The notes under the pieces: model-generated | The model's input: only the letters and a program-made list of their open reading frames with translations | The model's database searches: none | Told to the model about the DNA's origin: nothing | Assembly: GCA_002337385.1 (NCBI GenBank) | Contig: DDFY01000004.1 | Span: forward strand, 47,520 to 111,519 | DNA length: 64,000 nt | Reading direction: 5' to 3' | Source of the DNA: Erythrobacter sp. UBA1916 | GTDB taxonomy: Bacteria; Pseudomonadota; Alphaproteobacteria; Sphingomonadales; Sphingomonadaceae | Made by a program: the position numbers and the translations under genes | Part shown: positions 16,139 to 24,649 of the stretch, in pieces | How positions within the stretch are numbered: the first letter of the stretch is position 1 | Layout: each line of letters begins with the position of its first letter

Positions 16139-17587
16139 TCAGTCGAACGGGTTTTTCGGACTCTTGAGCGTGAGCCGCACCGGAACGGCGCCAAAGTCCA
16201 GCTCCTTGCGAATCGAGTTCACCAGATAGCGCTCATAACTGGCGGGCAGATCGTCGAGCCGGGTGCCGAAGATCACGAAGCGCGGCGGCCGCGTGCCAAC
16301 CTGGGTGATGTAGCGCAGCTTGATCCGCCGCCCACCAGGTGCCGGGGGCGGGTTCATATCCAGCGCATGCTCGAACCAGCGGTTGAGGCCGGACGTCGAT
16401 ACACGGCGGCTCCATGCCTCGCGCAGCTCGAAAGCGGCGGAAAGCATCTGGTCGAGCCCCTTGCCGGTCACAGCCGAGACTGCGAGGATCGGCACGCCCT
16501 TCAGCTGCGACAGCCCGTCTTCGAGCGCGGCGCGCACGCCGTTGAACAGGGCGCTGGGCTCTTCGGCGATGTCCCACTTGTTGATCGCCACCATCAGCGC
16601 GCGGCCCTCTTCGATCACCTTGCTGGCGATCTTGAGATCCTGCACCTCCAGCCCGCGCGTGGCATCAAGCAGCAGCACCACGACTTCGGCAAAGTCGACT
16701 GCGCGCAGGCCATCGGCGACCGAGAGCTTCTCCAGCTTGTCGACCACCTTGGCGCGTTTGCGCATCCCGGCGGTGTCGATCAGCCGGATCTTGCGCTGTT
16801 CGCCGGACTTGGGCTCGGTCCAGTCCCAGTCGATGGCAATTGAATCGCGCGTAATGCCCGCTTCGGGCCCGGTCAGCAGCCGGTCTTCGCCCAGCAGCTT
16901 GTTCACCAGCGTGGACTTGCCCGCATTGGGCCGTCCGACGATGGCCAGCGCCAGCGGGGCAGCGGGGTCGTGCGCTTCCAGCTCGATGCCTTCGGCCTCG
17001 GCCGCTTCGGCAGCGGCGCGCATGCGGTCGGCCTCGATAGCGGCTTCGGCCTCGGCCTCGATCTGCATCTGTTCGGCCTTGTCCGCGATCAGCGGAGACA
17101 GCGCGGTGTAAAGATCGGCAATGCCTTCGCCATGTTCGGCGCTGACTGGCACCGGCTCGCCGAGGCCGAGCGACCAGCCCTCGATAATCCCGCTTTCGCC
17201 TGCATTGCCTTCGGACTTGTTGGCGATCAGCACCACCGGCACTTCCTGCTCACGCAGCCAGCGAGCGATCTCCTCGTCGAGCGGGGTCAGGCCCGAACGC
17301 GCATCGTAGACGAACAGCGCGGCATCGGCGCCGGTCAGGCTGACCTGCGTTTGCGCCAGCATCCGGCCCGGCAGGCTCTTGGCGTCCTCGTCTTCCCAGC
17401 CGGCGGTATCGACCGCCTCGAACTCCAGCCCGAGCAGGCCCGCTTCCCCCATGCGCCGGTCGCGCGTGACGCCGGGCTGATCGTCCACCAGGGCGAGCCT
17501 TTTGCCCACCAGACGATTGAACAGGGTCGACTTGCCGACATTGGGACGGCCGATGATAACCACCTGGGGGAGCTTGCGCATTTTCAT
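16139..17587 (-). CDS. der: Ribosome-assembly GTPase Der (EngA)
   Basis: About 482 residues with two tandem GTPase domains followed by a KH-like domain, the unique Der layout. The P-loops are GRPNVGKST (near residue 12) and GRPNAGKST (near residue 217); the G3 motifs are DTAGW and DTAGM; the G4 motifs are NKSE and NKWD. The first NKxD motif ends in Glu rather than Asp. An acidic, Ala/Glu-rich linker joins the domains. Der matures the 50S subunit. The start at 17587 (MKMRKLPQ) is a judgement; no strong ribosome site is seen. Confidence 0.95.
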   Translation of the reverse strand: MKMRKLPQVVIIGRPNVGKSTLFNRLVGKRLALVDDQPGVTRDRRMGEAGLLGLEFEAVDTAGWEDEDAKSLPGRMLAQTQVSLTGADAALFVYDARSGLTPLDEEIARWLREQEVPVVLIANKSEGNAGESGIIEGWSLGLGEPVPVSAEHGEGIADLYTALSPLIADKAEQMQIEAEAEAAIEADRMRAAAEAAEAEGIELEAHDPAAPLALAIVGRPNAGKSTLVNKLLGEDRLLTGPEAGITRDSIAIDWDWTEPKSGEQRKIRLIDTAGMRKRAKVVDKLEKLSVADGLRAVDFAEVVVLLLDATRGLEVQDLKIASKVIEEGRALMVAINKWDIAEEPSALFNGVRAALEDGLSQLKGVPILAVSAVTGKGLDQMLSAAFELREAWSRRVSTSGLNRWFEHALDMNPPPAPGGRRIKLRYITQVGTRPPRFVIFGTRLDDLPASYERYLVNSIRKELDFGAVPVRLTLKSPKNPFD

Positions 17588-17741
17588 GATGGCTCTGCAG
17601 GTGGCGCTCCGAGCGACGGATGGCAAGTGTTCTTGGCACGGAGGCGCGGAAGGGAAGGCGTGGTAACTGCGCTGTTAACCCCGTATTCTAACCAAACTTA
17701 CCGACCAGTTGCTAACCTTCACGCGGCAAGACGTTGCCGTT

Positions 17742-18446
17742 ATGAGGAAAATTCTTGCCGCCAGCCTGCTTATTGCTGCCGCCAGCACCGGGGCACCGGC
17801 CGTTGCCGATTATGTCTCGCATGCGCCCGGCGCGCCAGGCACGGCCACCGGAGCCTATCTGCAGTGCGTGCCCTATGCCCGCGAGGTCTCGGGCATCAAT
17901 ATCTATGGTGACGCGCACACCTGGTGGGGCCAGGCGGAAGGGCGCTATGCTCGCGGCCATACGCCCCGCATCGGCGCGGTGATGGCATTCGAGCCGTACC
18001 GCAACATGACGCTTGGCCATGTCGCCGCGGTCAGCCGGATTGTCGATGCGCGCACGGTCTTGTTGCGCCACGCGAACTGGTCGGAAATCAACGGCCGGCG
18101 CGGGCAGATTGAGGATAATGTTCGCGCGGTGGACGTTTCGCCGAACAACGACTGGAGCGAGGTGCGGGTTTGGTACGGCACGACCAATTCGCTGGGCACC
18201 ACGCACTGGCCTGTTGCCGGGTTCATCTACAACGAGAAGCCCGGCTTGCAGTCGGTGCCGTTCCGCTATGCCTTTGTCGATCTGCCCGCCGCGGGCAAGC
18301 CAAGTGCTCCGGCAGCGCGGATGCAAACGAGCGCGTCCACCCGCCCTGTGGCGGATAGCCGCAGCGATACCTTCGAGGCCGAGCTGGCGCTTGACCGGAT
18401 GGGCGGCGATGCGCGGTTCGCGCGTGCCTTTGCCAGCCTGCGCTAG
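17742..18446 (+). CDS. Secreted CHAP-domain amidase
   Basis: A 234-residue exported protein. Residues 1-22 are a signal peptide ending APAVA. The CHAP (NlpC/P60-like) domain follows, with catalytic Cys42 in YLQCVPYAREVSG and His93 in LGHVAAVSR; N112 or E115 may complete the site. CHAP enzymes cleave peptide bonds in peptidoglycan. The C-terminal 60 residues are a low-complexity tail. The ATG at 17742 is preferred over an upstream TTG-type extension because the signal peptide begins there. Confidence 0.82.
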   Translation: MRKILAASLLIAAASTGAPAVADYVSHAPGAPGTATGAYLQCVPYAREVSGINIYGDAHTWWGQAEGRYARGHTPRIGAVMAFEPYRNMTLGHVAAVSRIVDARTVLLRHANWSEINGRRGQIEDNVRAVDVSPNNDWSEVRVWYGTTNSLGTTHWPVAGFIYNEKPGLQSVPFRYAFVDLPAAGKPSAPAARMQTSASTRPVADSRSDTFEAELALDRMGGDARFARAFASLR

Positions 18447-18504
18447 GCGCGATCCCCGATAAGGCCGGGGTCGGGCCTGGCGCTGCTGCAATGCGGTTGC
18501 GCCG

Positions 18505-18942
18505 TTACCAGCTGCCGGTGTTTTCCATGCTCGCCCACGGCTCGGCGGGTTCGAGGTGGCCATCCTGTAGCAATTCGATCGAGATGCCATCGGGCGTGCG
18601 CACGAAGGCCATGTGTCCGTCGCGCGGAGGGCGGTTGATGGTGACGCCCGCATCCATCAGCTTCTGGCAGGTGGCGTAGATATCATCGACCCGATAGGCG
18701 AGGTGGCCGAAATTGCGCCCGCCGGTGTAGACTTCCGGCGCGCTGCCATCCTCTGCCGGCCAGTTATAGGTCAGCTCGACTTCGGCGACGTCCTTCTGGC
18801 CGGGGGCAGCGAGGAAAACGAGCGTGAAACGCCCTTTCTCGTTTTCCATGCGGTTGACCTCTTCCAGCCCGAGCAGCCCGAAAAAGGCGATGGTGGCGTC
18901 CAGATCGGAAACACGGATCATCGTGTGGAGATATTTCAGCAT
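18505..18942 (-). CDS. gloA: Lactoylglutathione lyase (glyoxalase I)
   Basis: A 145-residue VOC-fold enzyme. The four metal ligands expected of glyoxalase I are in place: H6, E56 (AEVELTYN), H80 (FGHLAYRVDD) and E123 (ISIELLQ). It converts the methylglyoxal-glutathione hemithioacetal to lactoylglutathione. The frame is open further upstream, but homology starts at MLKYLHTMIRV. It converges on the CHAP gene and is divergent from the SIMPL gene. Confidence 0.9.
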   Translation of the reverse strand: MLKYLHTMIRVSDLDATIAFFGLLGLEEVNRMENEKGRFTLVFLAAPGQKDVAEVELTYNWPAEDGSAPEVYTGGRNFGHLAYRVDDIYATCQKLMDAGVTINRPPRDGHMAFVRTPDGISIELLQDGHLEPAEPWASMENTGSW

Positions 18943-19031
18943 GGAATCGTGCCTCGGTTCATCGTTGTTCAAAAACGGTTCACCGCCCGTAAGCCACAGT
19001 TCGTCGTGGCAATTGAGCAGGGAGATCGCAG

Positions 19032-19796
19032 ATGAGCAGCAATACCGAGGAAACAAGTGGCAGCGCCACCGAAAATTCCGCGCCATTCTGGAAACGCCCG
19101 CAGGCGCAGCTGTTTTTCGGCACGGCCTTGATCCTTTCGGCGGGGCTGGTGGCGGGCGGCTACCTGATGGGCGATGGCCTGCTGCGTGCGCGGCTGGCCG
19201 ATCGCTCGGTGACGGTGCGCGGGCTGGCCGAACGCGACGTGACCGCCGACCTTGCGACCTGGACCATTTCCTATTCCGCGAGTGCTGCCAACCTCGGCGA
19301 GGCGCAGGCGAGCGTTGACCGTGATACGGAGCAGCTCACCGCCTTCTTCAAGGAACTGGGCTTTCCTGACGAGGCGCTGCAACCGGTGGCGGTGAACGTG
19401 TCGAGCTATACCAACGATGGCTATACGACCTTCACCGTGCGCCAGCGCATGAGCCTGCGCACGACCGACATCGAGAAGGCGCAGGCCGCGGTGCGGCGCC
19501 AGTTCGATCTGGTGCGGCGCGGGGTCATGCTCGAGGAGGGATCGGGGATGAGCTATTCGTTCACCCGGCTCAACGAGATCAAGCCCGAGATGGTGGCCGA
19601 GGCGACCCGTGATGCGCGGGCGGCGGCGGAACAGTTTGCTGAGGATTCGGGCAGCGAGGTCGGCGCGATCCGGCAGGCGACGCAGGGCTATTTCTCGATC
19701 GAGGCGCGTGATGGCGACGGCGGCGGCTGGGGCACGGCGGATACGCCATTCAAGAAGGTACGGGTGGTGACAACGGTCGACTTCATGATCGACTGA
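19032..19796 (+). CDS. SIMPL (DUF541) domain protein
   Basis: A 254-residue inner-membrane-anchored protein. One helix spans about residues 28-48, followed by a SIMPL domain starting at SVTVRGLAERDVTADLATW and ending in the typical VRVVTTVDFMI strand. Related proteins (such as YggE) form ring assemblies in the periplasm and have been linked to stress tolerance; the exact role is unknown. The ATG at 19032 follows AGGGAG at good spacing. Confidence 0.85.
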   Translation: MSSNTEETSGSATENSAPFWKRPQAQLFFGTALILSAGLVAGGYLMGDGLLRARLADRSVTVRGLAERDVTADLATWTISYSASAANLGEAQASVDRDTEQLTAFFKELGFPDEALQPVAVNVSSYTNDGYTTFTVRQRMSLRTTDIEKAQAAVRRQFDLVRRGVMLEEGSGMSYSFTRLNEIKPEMVAEATRDARAAAEQFAEDSGSEVGAIRQATQGYFSIEARDGDGGGWGTADTPFKKVRVVTTVDFMID

Positions 19797-19837
19797 GACT
19801 TCGCGAGGTGGGGCGGATGACGCGGCCCACATAAAGA

Positions 19838-19867
19838 AAAGGCCCGCACCTTTCGGTGCGGGCCTTT
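19838..19867. terminator. Bidirectional intrinsic terminator
   Basis: GGCCCGCACC at 19841-19850 pairs perfectly with GGTGCGGGCC at 19855-19864 around a TTTC loop, flanked by AAAA on the left and TTT on the right. It serves the convergent SIMPL and TorF genes. Confidence 0.88.
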
Positions 19868-19888
19868 CCCCCTGTTGGTATCAGGAAA

Positions 19889-20644
19889 TTAGAAGCTGGC
19901 CGACAGCGTCGCGACCACGGCGTCGTCGACGAAGTCGTATTGATACGGAGCAACGCTCGGATCAGCCGGAGTGATGGTGGTGGGGTCGCCTTCGGCGCCG
20001 ACGTAAGCAACGCCAACCGAAACCACGGGGCCCAGCGCCACGTCAGCACCGAGCGACCAGTCCCAAGCCGTACCATCGCTGGTGTAGGTCAGGAAGCCGT
20101 CGGTGTAGCCGAGGTGGCCCGAGATGCTGACCGGGGTCTGCGGAATGCCAACGCCAACATCGGTGTAGATGTAGAAGTTGTCCTGGCCGTTGAGCGAATC
20201 CTGCTCGGGCGCATAGGCGACGCCAAGGGTCACATCAGCCGGGCCAACGGTCGCGCCGACCGAGGCATAGGGCTCGATGTAGTCGTAGTCGCCCGGACCG
20301 GCGTTCGGGTAGAGGTAGGCGAGCACACCGATGTCGTAGCTGATGACGCCAGCCGAGCCAGCGTAGCCGGCGTAGATGTCGAGCTCGGTGCTGCCGTAGC
20401 CGACGGTGTCTTCGTCGAGGCTCGAACCCCAGGTGCCGACATAGAAGCCACCGATCGAAGCATCGACGCCGCCCTGGATGGCGATGTCGCCGCCCGACAG
20501 GTCAACACCACGGAAGCGGTATTCCGAAACGACGGCGGAGTTGCCCGACAGCTCGATGTCCTGCGCGGCGGCAGGAGCGGCGGCGGCAAAAACGGAACCG
20601 GCGAGAACAGTAGCAGCCAGAAGGCTGCGGACGGACATAAGCAT
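19889..20644 (-). CDS. TorF-family putative porin (Gcw_chp)
   Basis: A 251-residue outer-membrane beta-barrel protein. A signal peptide ends at APAAAQ, and the mature protein opens with ELSGNSAVVSEYRFRGVDLS, the Gcw_chp/TorF signature. It ends in the C-terminal Phe typical of outer-membrane proteins (ATLSASF). The ATG at 20644 is chosen because GAGGAAA lies seven bases upstream. The family is common in Sphingomonadales and its substrate is unknown. Confidence 0.88.
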   Translation of the reverse strand: MLMSVRSLLAATVLAGSVFAAAAPAAAQDIELSGNSAVVSEYRFRGVDLSGGDIAIQGGVDASIGGFYVGTWGSSLDEDTVGYGSTELDIYAGYAGSAGVISYDIGVLAYLYPNAGPGDYDYIEPYASVGATVGPADVTLGVAYAPEQDSLNGQDNFYIYTDVGVGIPQTPVSISGHLGYTDGFLTYTSDGTAWDWSLGADVALGPVVSVGVAYVGAEGDPTTITPADPSVAPYQYDFVDDAVVATLSASF

Positions 20645-20957
20645 GGGCAATTTCCTCGATTGCTTGTTAAACTGTGCCTCGTCCCACCTGCTTAGCAACG
20701 TCTCGACCTCTAATTATTCGTTCGGGTCGATAACCATTTGCTGGGGTCAATTAGCTGCCAACTTGTGTTGCGTCGCACAAGACGAATTGCTGAAATGCCG
20801 CATCTCGTGTAATTTGTGTGTCATAATCGCATCACCAGGTGTTACTTGTTGTGCCTTTGCGCCACATGACCTGGAGCGGTCGGCATCGGAATGGTGTGAA
20901 AGCAGGGTGCCGCCGTATTGACTGTGCCGGGGCGAAGCCCAATTGCACGTGGTGATC
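20645..20957. other. Intergenic promoter region between divergent torF-like and phosphatase genes
   Basis: About 310 bp, more AT-rich than its surroundings near the porin. An imperfect palindrome (CTTGTG...CACAAG) lies near 20762-20783. Minus-strand TTGACC near 20738 could be a -35 element for the porin, but no well-spaced -10 is clear. No gene or RNA is recognised. Confidence 0.4.
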
Positions 20958-21758
20958 ATGGCGGGTTTTCTCAAAAGACTGTTCGGCGCCTCCTCGGCGG
21001 AGCCGGAGCCGCGTGCAAGGCTGCCGGAAGGCAGGCGCGTCTATGCGATTGGCGATGTGCACGGTCGGCTTGATCTGCTCACCGCGCTCGCCGCTGCGAT
21101 CGAGAGCGATGATCAGGCGCGCGCACCTGCGAAGACCAGCGTGATCTTGTTGGGAGACCTGGTTGATCGCGGACCAGACAGTGCAGGGGTGGTCGCCTTT
21201 GCACGCAGCTGGCAGCAGCGCCGCGAGGTGCGCGTGTTAGGGGGCAACCATGAGGAAATGTTCCTCAAGAGCTTCGAGAACACCGACATGCTGCGCCATT
21301 TCCTGCGCCACGGTGGCCGCGATACGCTCTTCAGCTATGGCGTCGCCCCGAAATCCTATTCTCAGGCCACGGTGGAGCAGCTTCAGGCGATCATGACCAA
21401 GGCCGTGAGCGAGGAAGATCGTTCCTATATTGCCGGCTTTGAGGAAATGATCGTGCTGGGCGACTATGTGTTCGTTCATGCCGGCATCGACCCAAGTCAG
21501 CCCATCGAAGCGCAAACCGGCGCCAACCTGCGCTGGATTCGCGAGCCGTTCCTTAGCCATACGCAGCCGCTCGGGTGTGTCGTGGTGCATGGCCACACGA
21601 TTACCCCGGAGCCGGTCCTGCGCGAAAACCGAATCGGGCTCGACACCGGGGCCTATGCCAGCGGCAAGCTGACCGCGCTGGTGCTCGAAGGCGAAGAGCA
21701 GAGCTTCATCGAGGCCGTACAGGGCGAGGATGGGACAATCGCGACGCGCGCGTACTGA
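20958..21758 (+). CDS. Serine/threonine-type metallophosphatase
   Basis: A 266-residue phosphoesterase with the classic metal motifs in order: GDVHGR near residue 33, GDLVDRGPDS near 70, GGNHEE near 97, and late His motifs (VFVHAGID, VVHGHT). This is the bacterial PP1/PP2A-like or Ap4A-hydrolase-like class; the substrate may be phosphoproteins or dinucleotides. The ATG at 20958 is chosen over a TTG at 20943, though neither has a strong ribosome site. rnpB lies just downstream on the other strand. Confidence 0.88.
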   Translation: MAGFLKRLFGASSAEPEPRARLPEGRRVYAIGDVHGRLDLLTALAAAIESDDQARAPAKTSVILLGDLVDRGPDSAGVVAFARSWQQRREVRVLGGNHEEMFLKSFENTDMLRHFLRHGGRDTLFSYGVAPKSYSQATVEQLQAIMTKAVSEEDRSYIAGFEEMIVLGDYVFVHAGIDPSQPIEAQTGANLRWIREPFLSHTQPLGCVVVHGHTITPEPVLRENRIGLDTGAYASGKLTALVLEGEEQSFIEAVQGEDGTIATRAY

Positions 21759-21779
21759 CTTTCGCATCGGGCTCGGTGT

Positions 21780-22196
21780 GCCGGGGAGCCTGTAAGCCGG
21801 GTTCTGTGTCCGCCGACCTTATCCTGCATGCAGGAAGGTATCGGCGGCGGCAGCCATTCGTCTGGGCGGCCGGTTGCCCGGCGCGCTCTTGCGACCAACC
21901 CGGATCGCTCGGGGCGAAACACCCCTGCCGTAAACGGCGCGCGACCCCTATGCGGTCTTGCTCCGGGTGGGGTTTGCCATGCGAGCGCTGTTGCCAGCGC
22001 CCCGGTGCGCTCTTGCCGCACCCTTTCACCCTTGCCTGTGCCCTTTAGGGGCCATCGGCGGTATACTCTCTGTGGCACTGTCCCTGACCCCGGATCAGAT
22101 CCGGGGCCGGCGGGCGTTACCCGCCACCCTCGTTTCGTGGAGCCCGGACTTTCCTCGCATCTCCTTGCGGATTACGCGGCTGCCCGGCTCCCCGGC
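21780..22196 (-). ncRNA. rnpB: RNase P RNA, bacterial type A
   Basis: The RNA reads on the minus strand. The 5' end GCCGGGGAGCC (22196-22186) pairs with the 3' end GGCTCCCCGGC (21790-21780) as helix P1. The hallmark GAGGAAAGTCCGGGCTCC follows the 5' end, CAGTGCCACAGAG is central, and AAACCCGG-like 3' sequence is present near 21800. About 417 nt, normal for the class. It is the catalytic RNA that matures tRNA 5' ends. One peripheral stem holds a perfect 9-bp palindrome (22088-22106), longer than I expect for relatives. Confidence 0.95.
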
Positions 22197-22234
22197 ACGG
22201 CGAGGCTTATAGGGGCGGCGCGGCGATGCGCAAG

Positions 22235-22597
22235 CTAGCCTGCCTTGTCGGCATACTGGTCGTAGGCCTCAAGCGCCTGGGCGGCATACATCGCGCTTGG
22301 ACCTGCGCCCATATAGACCGCGAGCCCCATCGTTTCGGCGATTTCCTCGCGGGTGGCGCCATGTTTGCGTGCGCCTTCGACATGGAAGGTGATGCACGGA
22401 TCGCACCGCGTGGCGACGGCAATGGCGACGGCGAGCAGTTCCTTGGTCTTGGCATCGAGCGCGCCGCCTTCATGCGCCGCTGCGCCCATCTCGCGGAAGG
22501 CTTTCATCACGCTGGGGGCGCTCTTGTGCAGTTCGCGCACAGCAGGGATGAGGTTGACGGCCATGGCGGGCCAGTCCTTGAACTGGGTATGGGACAT
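22235..22597 (-). CDS. AhpD-like carboxymuconolactone decarboxylase family protein
   Basis: A 120-residue protein with the redox motif RCDPCITFHVEGA (C-x2-C-x3-H), the AhpD-type active site, followed by ATREEIAETMGLAVYMGAGPS. AhpD-like proteins reduce peroxiredoxins or act as general alkylhydroperoxidases. The ATG at 22597 (MSHTQFKDWP) is selected because homology starts there and GGAG lies ten bases upstream. No peroxiredoxin gene is adjacent. Confidence 0.85.
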   Translation of the reverse strand: MSHTQFKDWPAMAVNLIPAVRELHKSAPSVMKAFREMGAAAHEGGALDAKTKELLAVAIAVATRCDPCITFHVEGARKHGATREEIAETMGLAVYMGAGPSAMYAAQALEAYDQYADKAG

Positions 22598-22691
22598 GTA
22601 ACAAAGGCTCCGTTGCGCTCGGCGATATGCCGAGTCTTCGAGCACTTACTTAGTCACTTACCGATAGTCAGGAATGATCTGGATCAACCAA

Positions 22692-23417
22692 CTATCGCGC
22701 AAGGCCGCGGTCGCGGTCGAGCAATAGCTGGAACAGGATCGCGCGGCATTCGCCATCGATCACGCCGTCGATCAGGTCGGGCCGCCAGCGGCGCTGGAAC
22801 GCCTCGACCACCTTGGTCTGATCGGAAATATCATAACCGAAGCGGTCAAGCGCGAGCAGGAAGGCCCCATCGTTTTCGAAGGGATCGCCCAGATCGAGCC
22901 GCTCGGGGCAGGGCAGGCACAGGCCCACCTTTGCCAGGCGCCCCCACGGGAACAGCTCGCCCGGATCGACCTTGCGGTCAGGCGCAATGTCCGAATGGGC
23001 GACCACGTTGGCGCGCGGGATATCGTGTCGCTTCACGATCGAATGGACCAGCGGGATCAGCGCCTCGATCTGTGCATCGGCGAAGGGGCGATAGCCGTTG
23101 GTGTGGCCGGGGTGATCCAGCTCGATGCCGATGCTGGCCGAATTAACATCGTGAATGCCGCGCCACGCGGACTTGCCCGCATGCCAGGCGCGCTTGTCCT
23201 CGTCGACCAGCTGGATGATCGCACCGTCTTCCTCGATCAGATAGTGCGCCGATACCCCAGCCTCGGCATCGCACATCCGGTCAAGCGCCGCATCCTTGCC
23301 CACCATGTCGGTGTAATGCAGGACGAGCATCGAGATCGGCAGTTGCCGCTCGTTCCAGTTGGGCGAGGGGGCGTGGCGTTCGACCAGGTCGGCAGGGTCG
23401 AGCGGTGGCCCGTTCAT
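22692..23417 (-). CDS. N-acetylmuramoyl-L-alanine amidase, AmpD/AmiD-like
   Basis: A 241-residue Amidase_2 protein. Zinc ligands fit the family: H34 (LVLHYTD), H141 (AHSDIAPDRKVDPG) and D151. It removes the stem peptide from N-acetylmuramic acid. No signal peptide is seen, so it probably acts on recycled muropeptides in the cytoplasm. The C-terminal 75 residues form a helical, PG-binding-like extension. It follows chpT by two bases, so they share a transcript. Confidence 0.88.
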   Translation of the reverse strand: MNGPPLDPADLVERHAPSPNWNERQLPISMLVLHYTDMVGKDAALDRMCDAEAGVSAHYLIEEDGAIIQLVDEDKRAWHAGKSAWRGIHDVNSASIGIELDHPGHTNGYRPFADAQIEALIPLVHSIVKRHDIPRANVVAHSDIAPDRKVDPGELFPWGRLAKVGLCLPCPERLDLGDPFENDGAFLLALDRFGYDISDQTKVVEAFQRRWRPDLIDGVIDGECRAILFQLLLDRDRGLAR

Positions 23418-23419
23418 CG

Positions 23420-24073
23420 TCAGCCGATCATGCCGGGAACGGGCGGAAGCGCGGCGCCGAGCACGAGCATCTCATCGGCGCGGGCGGAGCGCAGTTCGCC
23501 GCCATTCTCGCGGGCGAGCAGGTGGATCATGTGCGCAGGTGCGGTGCGGCCGGTAAGCTCGCTCTCGGGCAACTCGCCCGCCAGCGCCTGCCCCACGGTC
23601 TCGTCGAAGGCGATTTTCGGCCCCTCGGCGCGAATCACGATTTCGGTCGCGCCATCGCTGCGCTCGGCTCCGACCGTCAGTGTTCCCCCGCGCACCAGCG
23701 AATCCAGCCCGATGGCGGCAAGGTTGAGCAGGATCTTCACCGCCGGCTTCGACAGCGTGTTAACCTCAAGCGCCCAGCCAAGGCTGACGCGCGCATTGCC
23801 CTCGGCGAGGCCTGCGATCAGGTCCCGCGGCTCCTCGATGGCGACCTGTTCGCCAAAGCCGCCTGCCGCCCCGAAGGCGAGGCGGAAGAACTTGAGCTTC
23901 ATCGCGGTGGTCTTGGCGCTCTGTTCGAGCAGCTCGACGCACCGCTCGCGCATTTCGGGGTCCTGCTCGTCGGCGAGCAGTTCCAGCCCGTTGTTGAGCG
24001 CCCCGACGGGACTGAGCATGTCGTGGCACAGGCGTGAGCAGAGGAGGGCGGCGAGATCGGTCGAGGAGGTCAT
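23420..24073 (-). CDS. chpT: Histidine phosphotransferase ChpT
   Basis: A 217-residue protein with a histidine-kinase-like dimerisation helix carrying the phospho-acceptor H17 in LCSRLCHDMLSPVGALNNG, then a degenerate ATPase-like domain that should not bind ATP. In alphaproteobacteria ChpT relays phosphate from CckA to CtrA and CpdR, controlling the cell cycle. CckA and CtrA are not in the window. It lies 12 bp downstream of the JAMM gene, suggesting a transcript of JAMM, chpT and amidase. Confidence 0.88.
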   Translation of the reverse strand: MTSSTDLAALLCSRLCHDMLSPVGALNNGLELLADEQDPEMRERCVELLEQSAKTTAMKLKFFRLAFGAAGGFGEQVAIEEPRDLIAGLAEGNARVSLGWALEVNTLSKPAVKILLNLAAIGLDSLVRGGTLTVGAERSDGATEIVIRAEGPKIAFDETVGQALAGELPESELTGRTAPAHMIHLLARENGGELRSARADEMLVLGAALPPVPGMIG

Positions 24074-24085
24074 TGGGGCCGGTCC

Positions 24086-24532
24086 TTACCCACTTGGGGC
24101 CGTTGTGGAAAGCGCTTCAAAGCCATGTTTACCATCGTACCACAGCCCGATCGCCCCGTTGTGCCCCACGATAGCCCATATCCGGCCGTCGCGCGCCGCC
24201 ATGGCGCGGTCGGTGGCGGAGGGCTCGGCAGGCCCGCGCGGGTGGGAGTGGTAGTAGCCAAGCACCTGCGGACCGCCCGCGCGTTCGGCGCGGTGCGCGT
24301 CGATTAGCGCCTGTGGTTCGATTTCGAAGTGCGTTTGCGGCGAGAGGTGGACGTTGCGGGCAGGGCGGGCCTCGGTGATTGTGCTGCCTTCGCCGAGCAA
24401 GAGGCCGCAGCATTCGAGCGGGGCGGAGAGTTGCGCATGGTCGCGGATTTGCTGGGCGACGGTGTCACTTAACTCGCCAACCGCTCGTCCTGAGCTTGTC
24501 GAAGGGCTGCTTTTCTCTCTAGACGGACGCAT
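24086..24532 (-). CDS. JAMM/MPN+ metalloprotease-like protein
   Basis: A 148-residue Mov34/MPN domain protein. The full JAMM site is visible: E40 in LECCGLLLG, then HSHP-x6-S-x2-D at H95, H97, S105 and D108. Bacterial members remove C-terminal residues from ThiS/MoaD-like sulfur carriers or cleave isopeptide-like bonds; no such carrier is adjacent. The only start codon in this frame is the ATG at 24532, which makes residues 8-15 (SSPSTSSG) come from a REP repeat. The natural start may therefore have been rewritten by repeat insertion. Confidence 0.82.
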   Translation of the reverse strand: MRPSREKSSPSTSSGRAVGELSDTVAQQIRDHAQLSAPLECCGLLLGEGSTITEARPARNVHLSPQTHFEIEPQALIDAHRAERAGGPQVLGYYHSHPRGPAEPSATDRAMAARDGRIWAIVGHNGAIGLWYDGKHGFEALSTTAPSG

Positions 24533-24649
24533 GCCGTTCTGGACCTACATGCTGCATCGTTGCGGAGGCTCGATCTACGCCGGGAACTCTGTCAGTCTGG
24601 ACCTGCACATGGTGCAAGGCAAGGCTAGTCCTTCGACAAGCTCAGGACA
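24481..24649. repeat. Inverted pair of REP repeats flanking a GIY-YIG remnant
   Basis: The left arm at 24481-24507 contains CTGAGCTTGTCGAAGGGC and the right arm at 24628-24649 contains CTTCGACAAGCTCAGGAC. They are inverted copies of the same repeat found at 48.7 and 61.6 kb. About 120 bp between them encodes the start of a GIY-YIG nuclease-like protein. Together they look like a short, non-autonomous mobile unit. Confidence 0.75.

Noticed and set aside
24086..24532. Bacterial ubiquitin-like (E1/E2/JAMM) or CBASS-type operon
   Set aside because: Only the JAMM protein is present; neighbours are chpT and rluD, not conjugation enzymes or cyclases.
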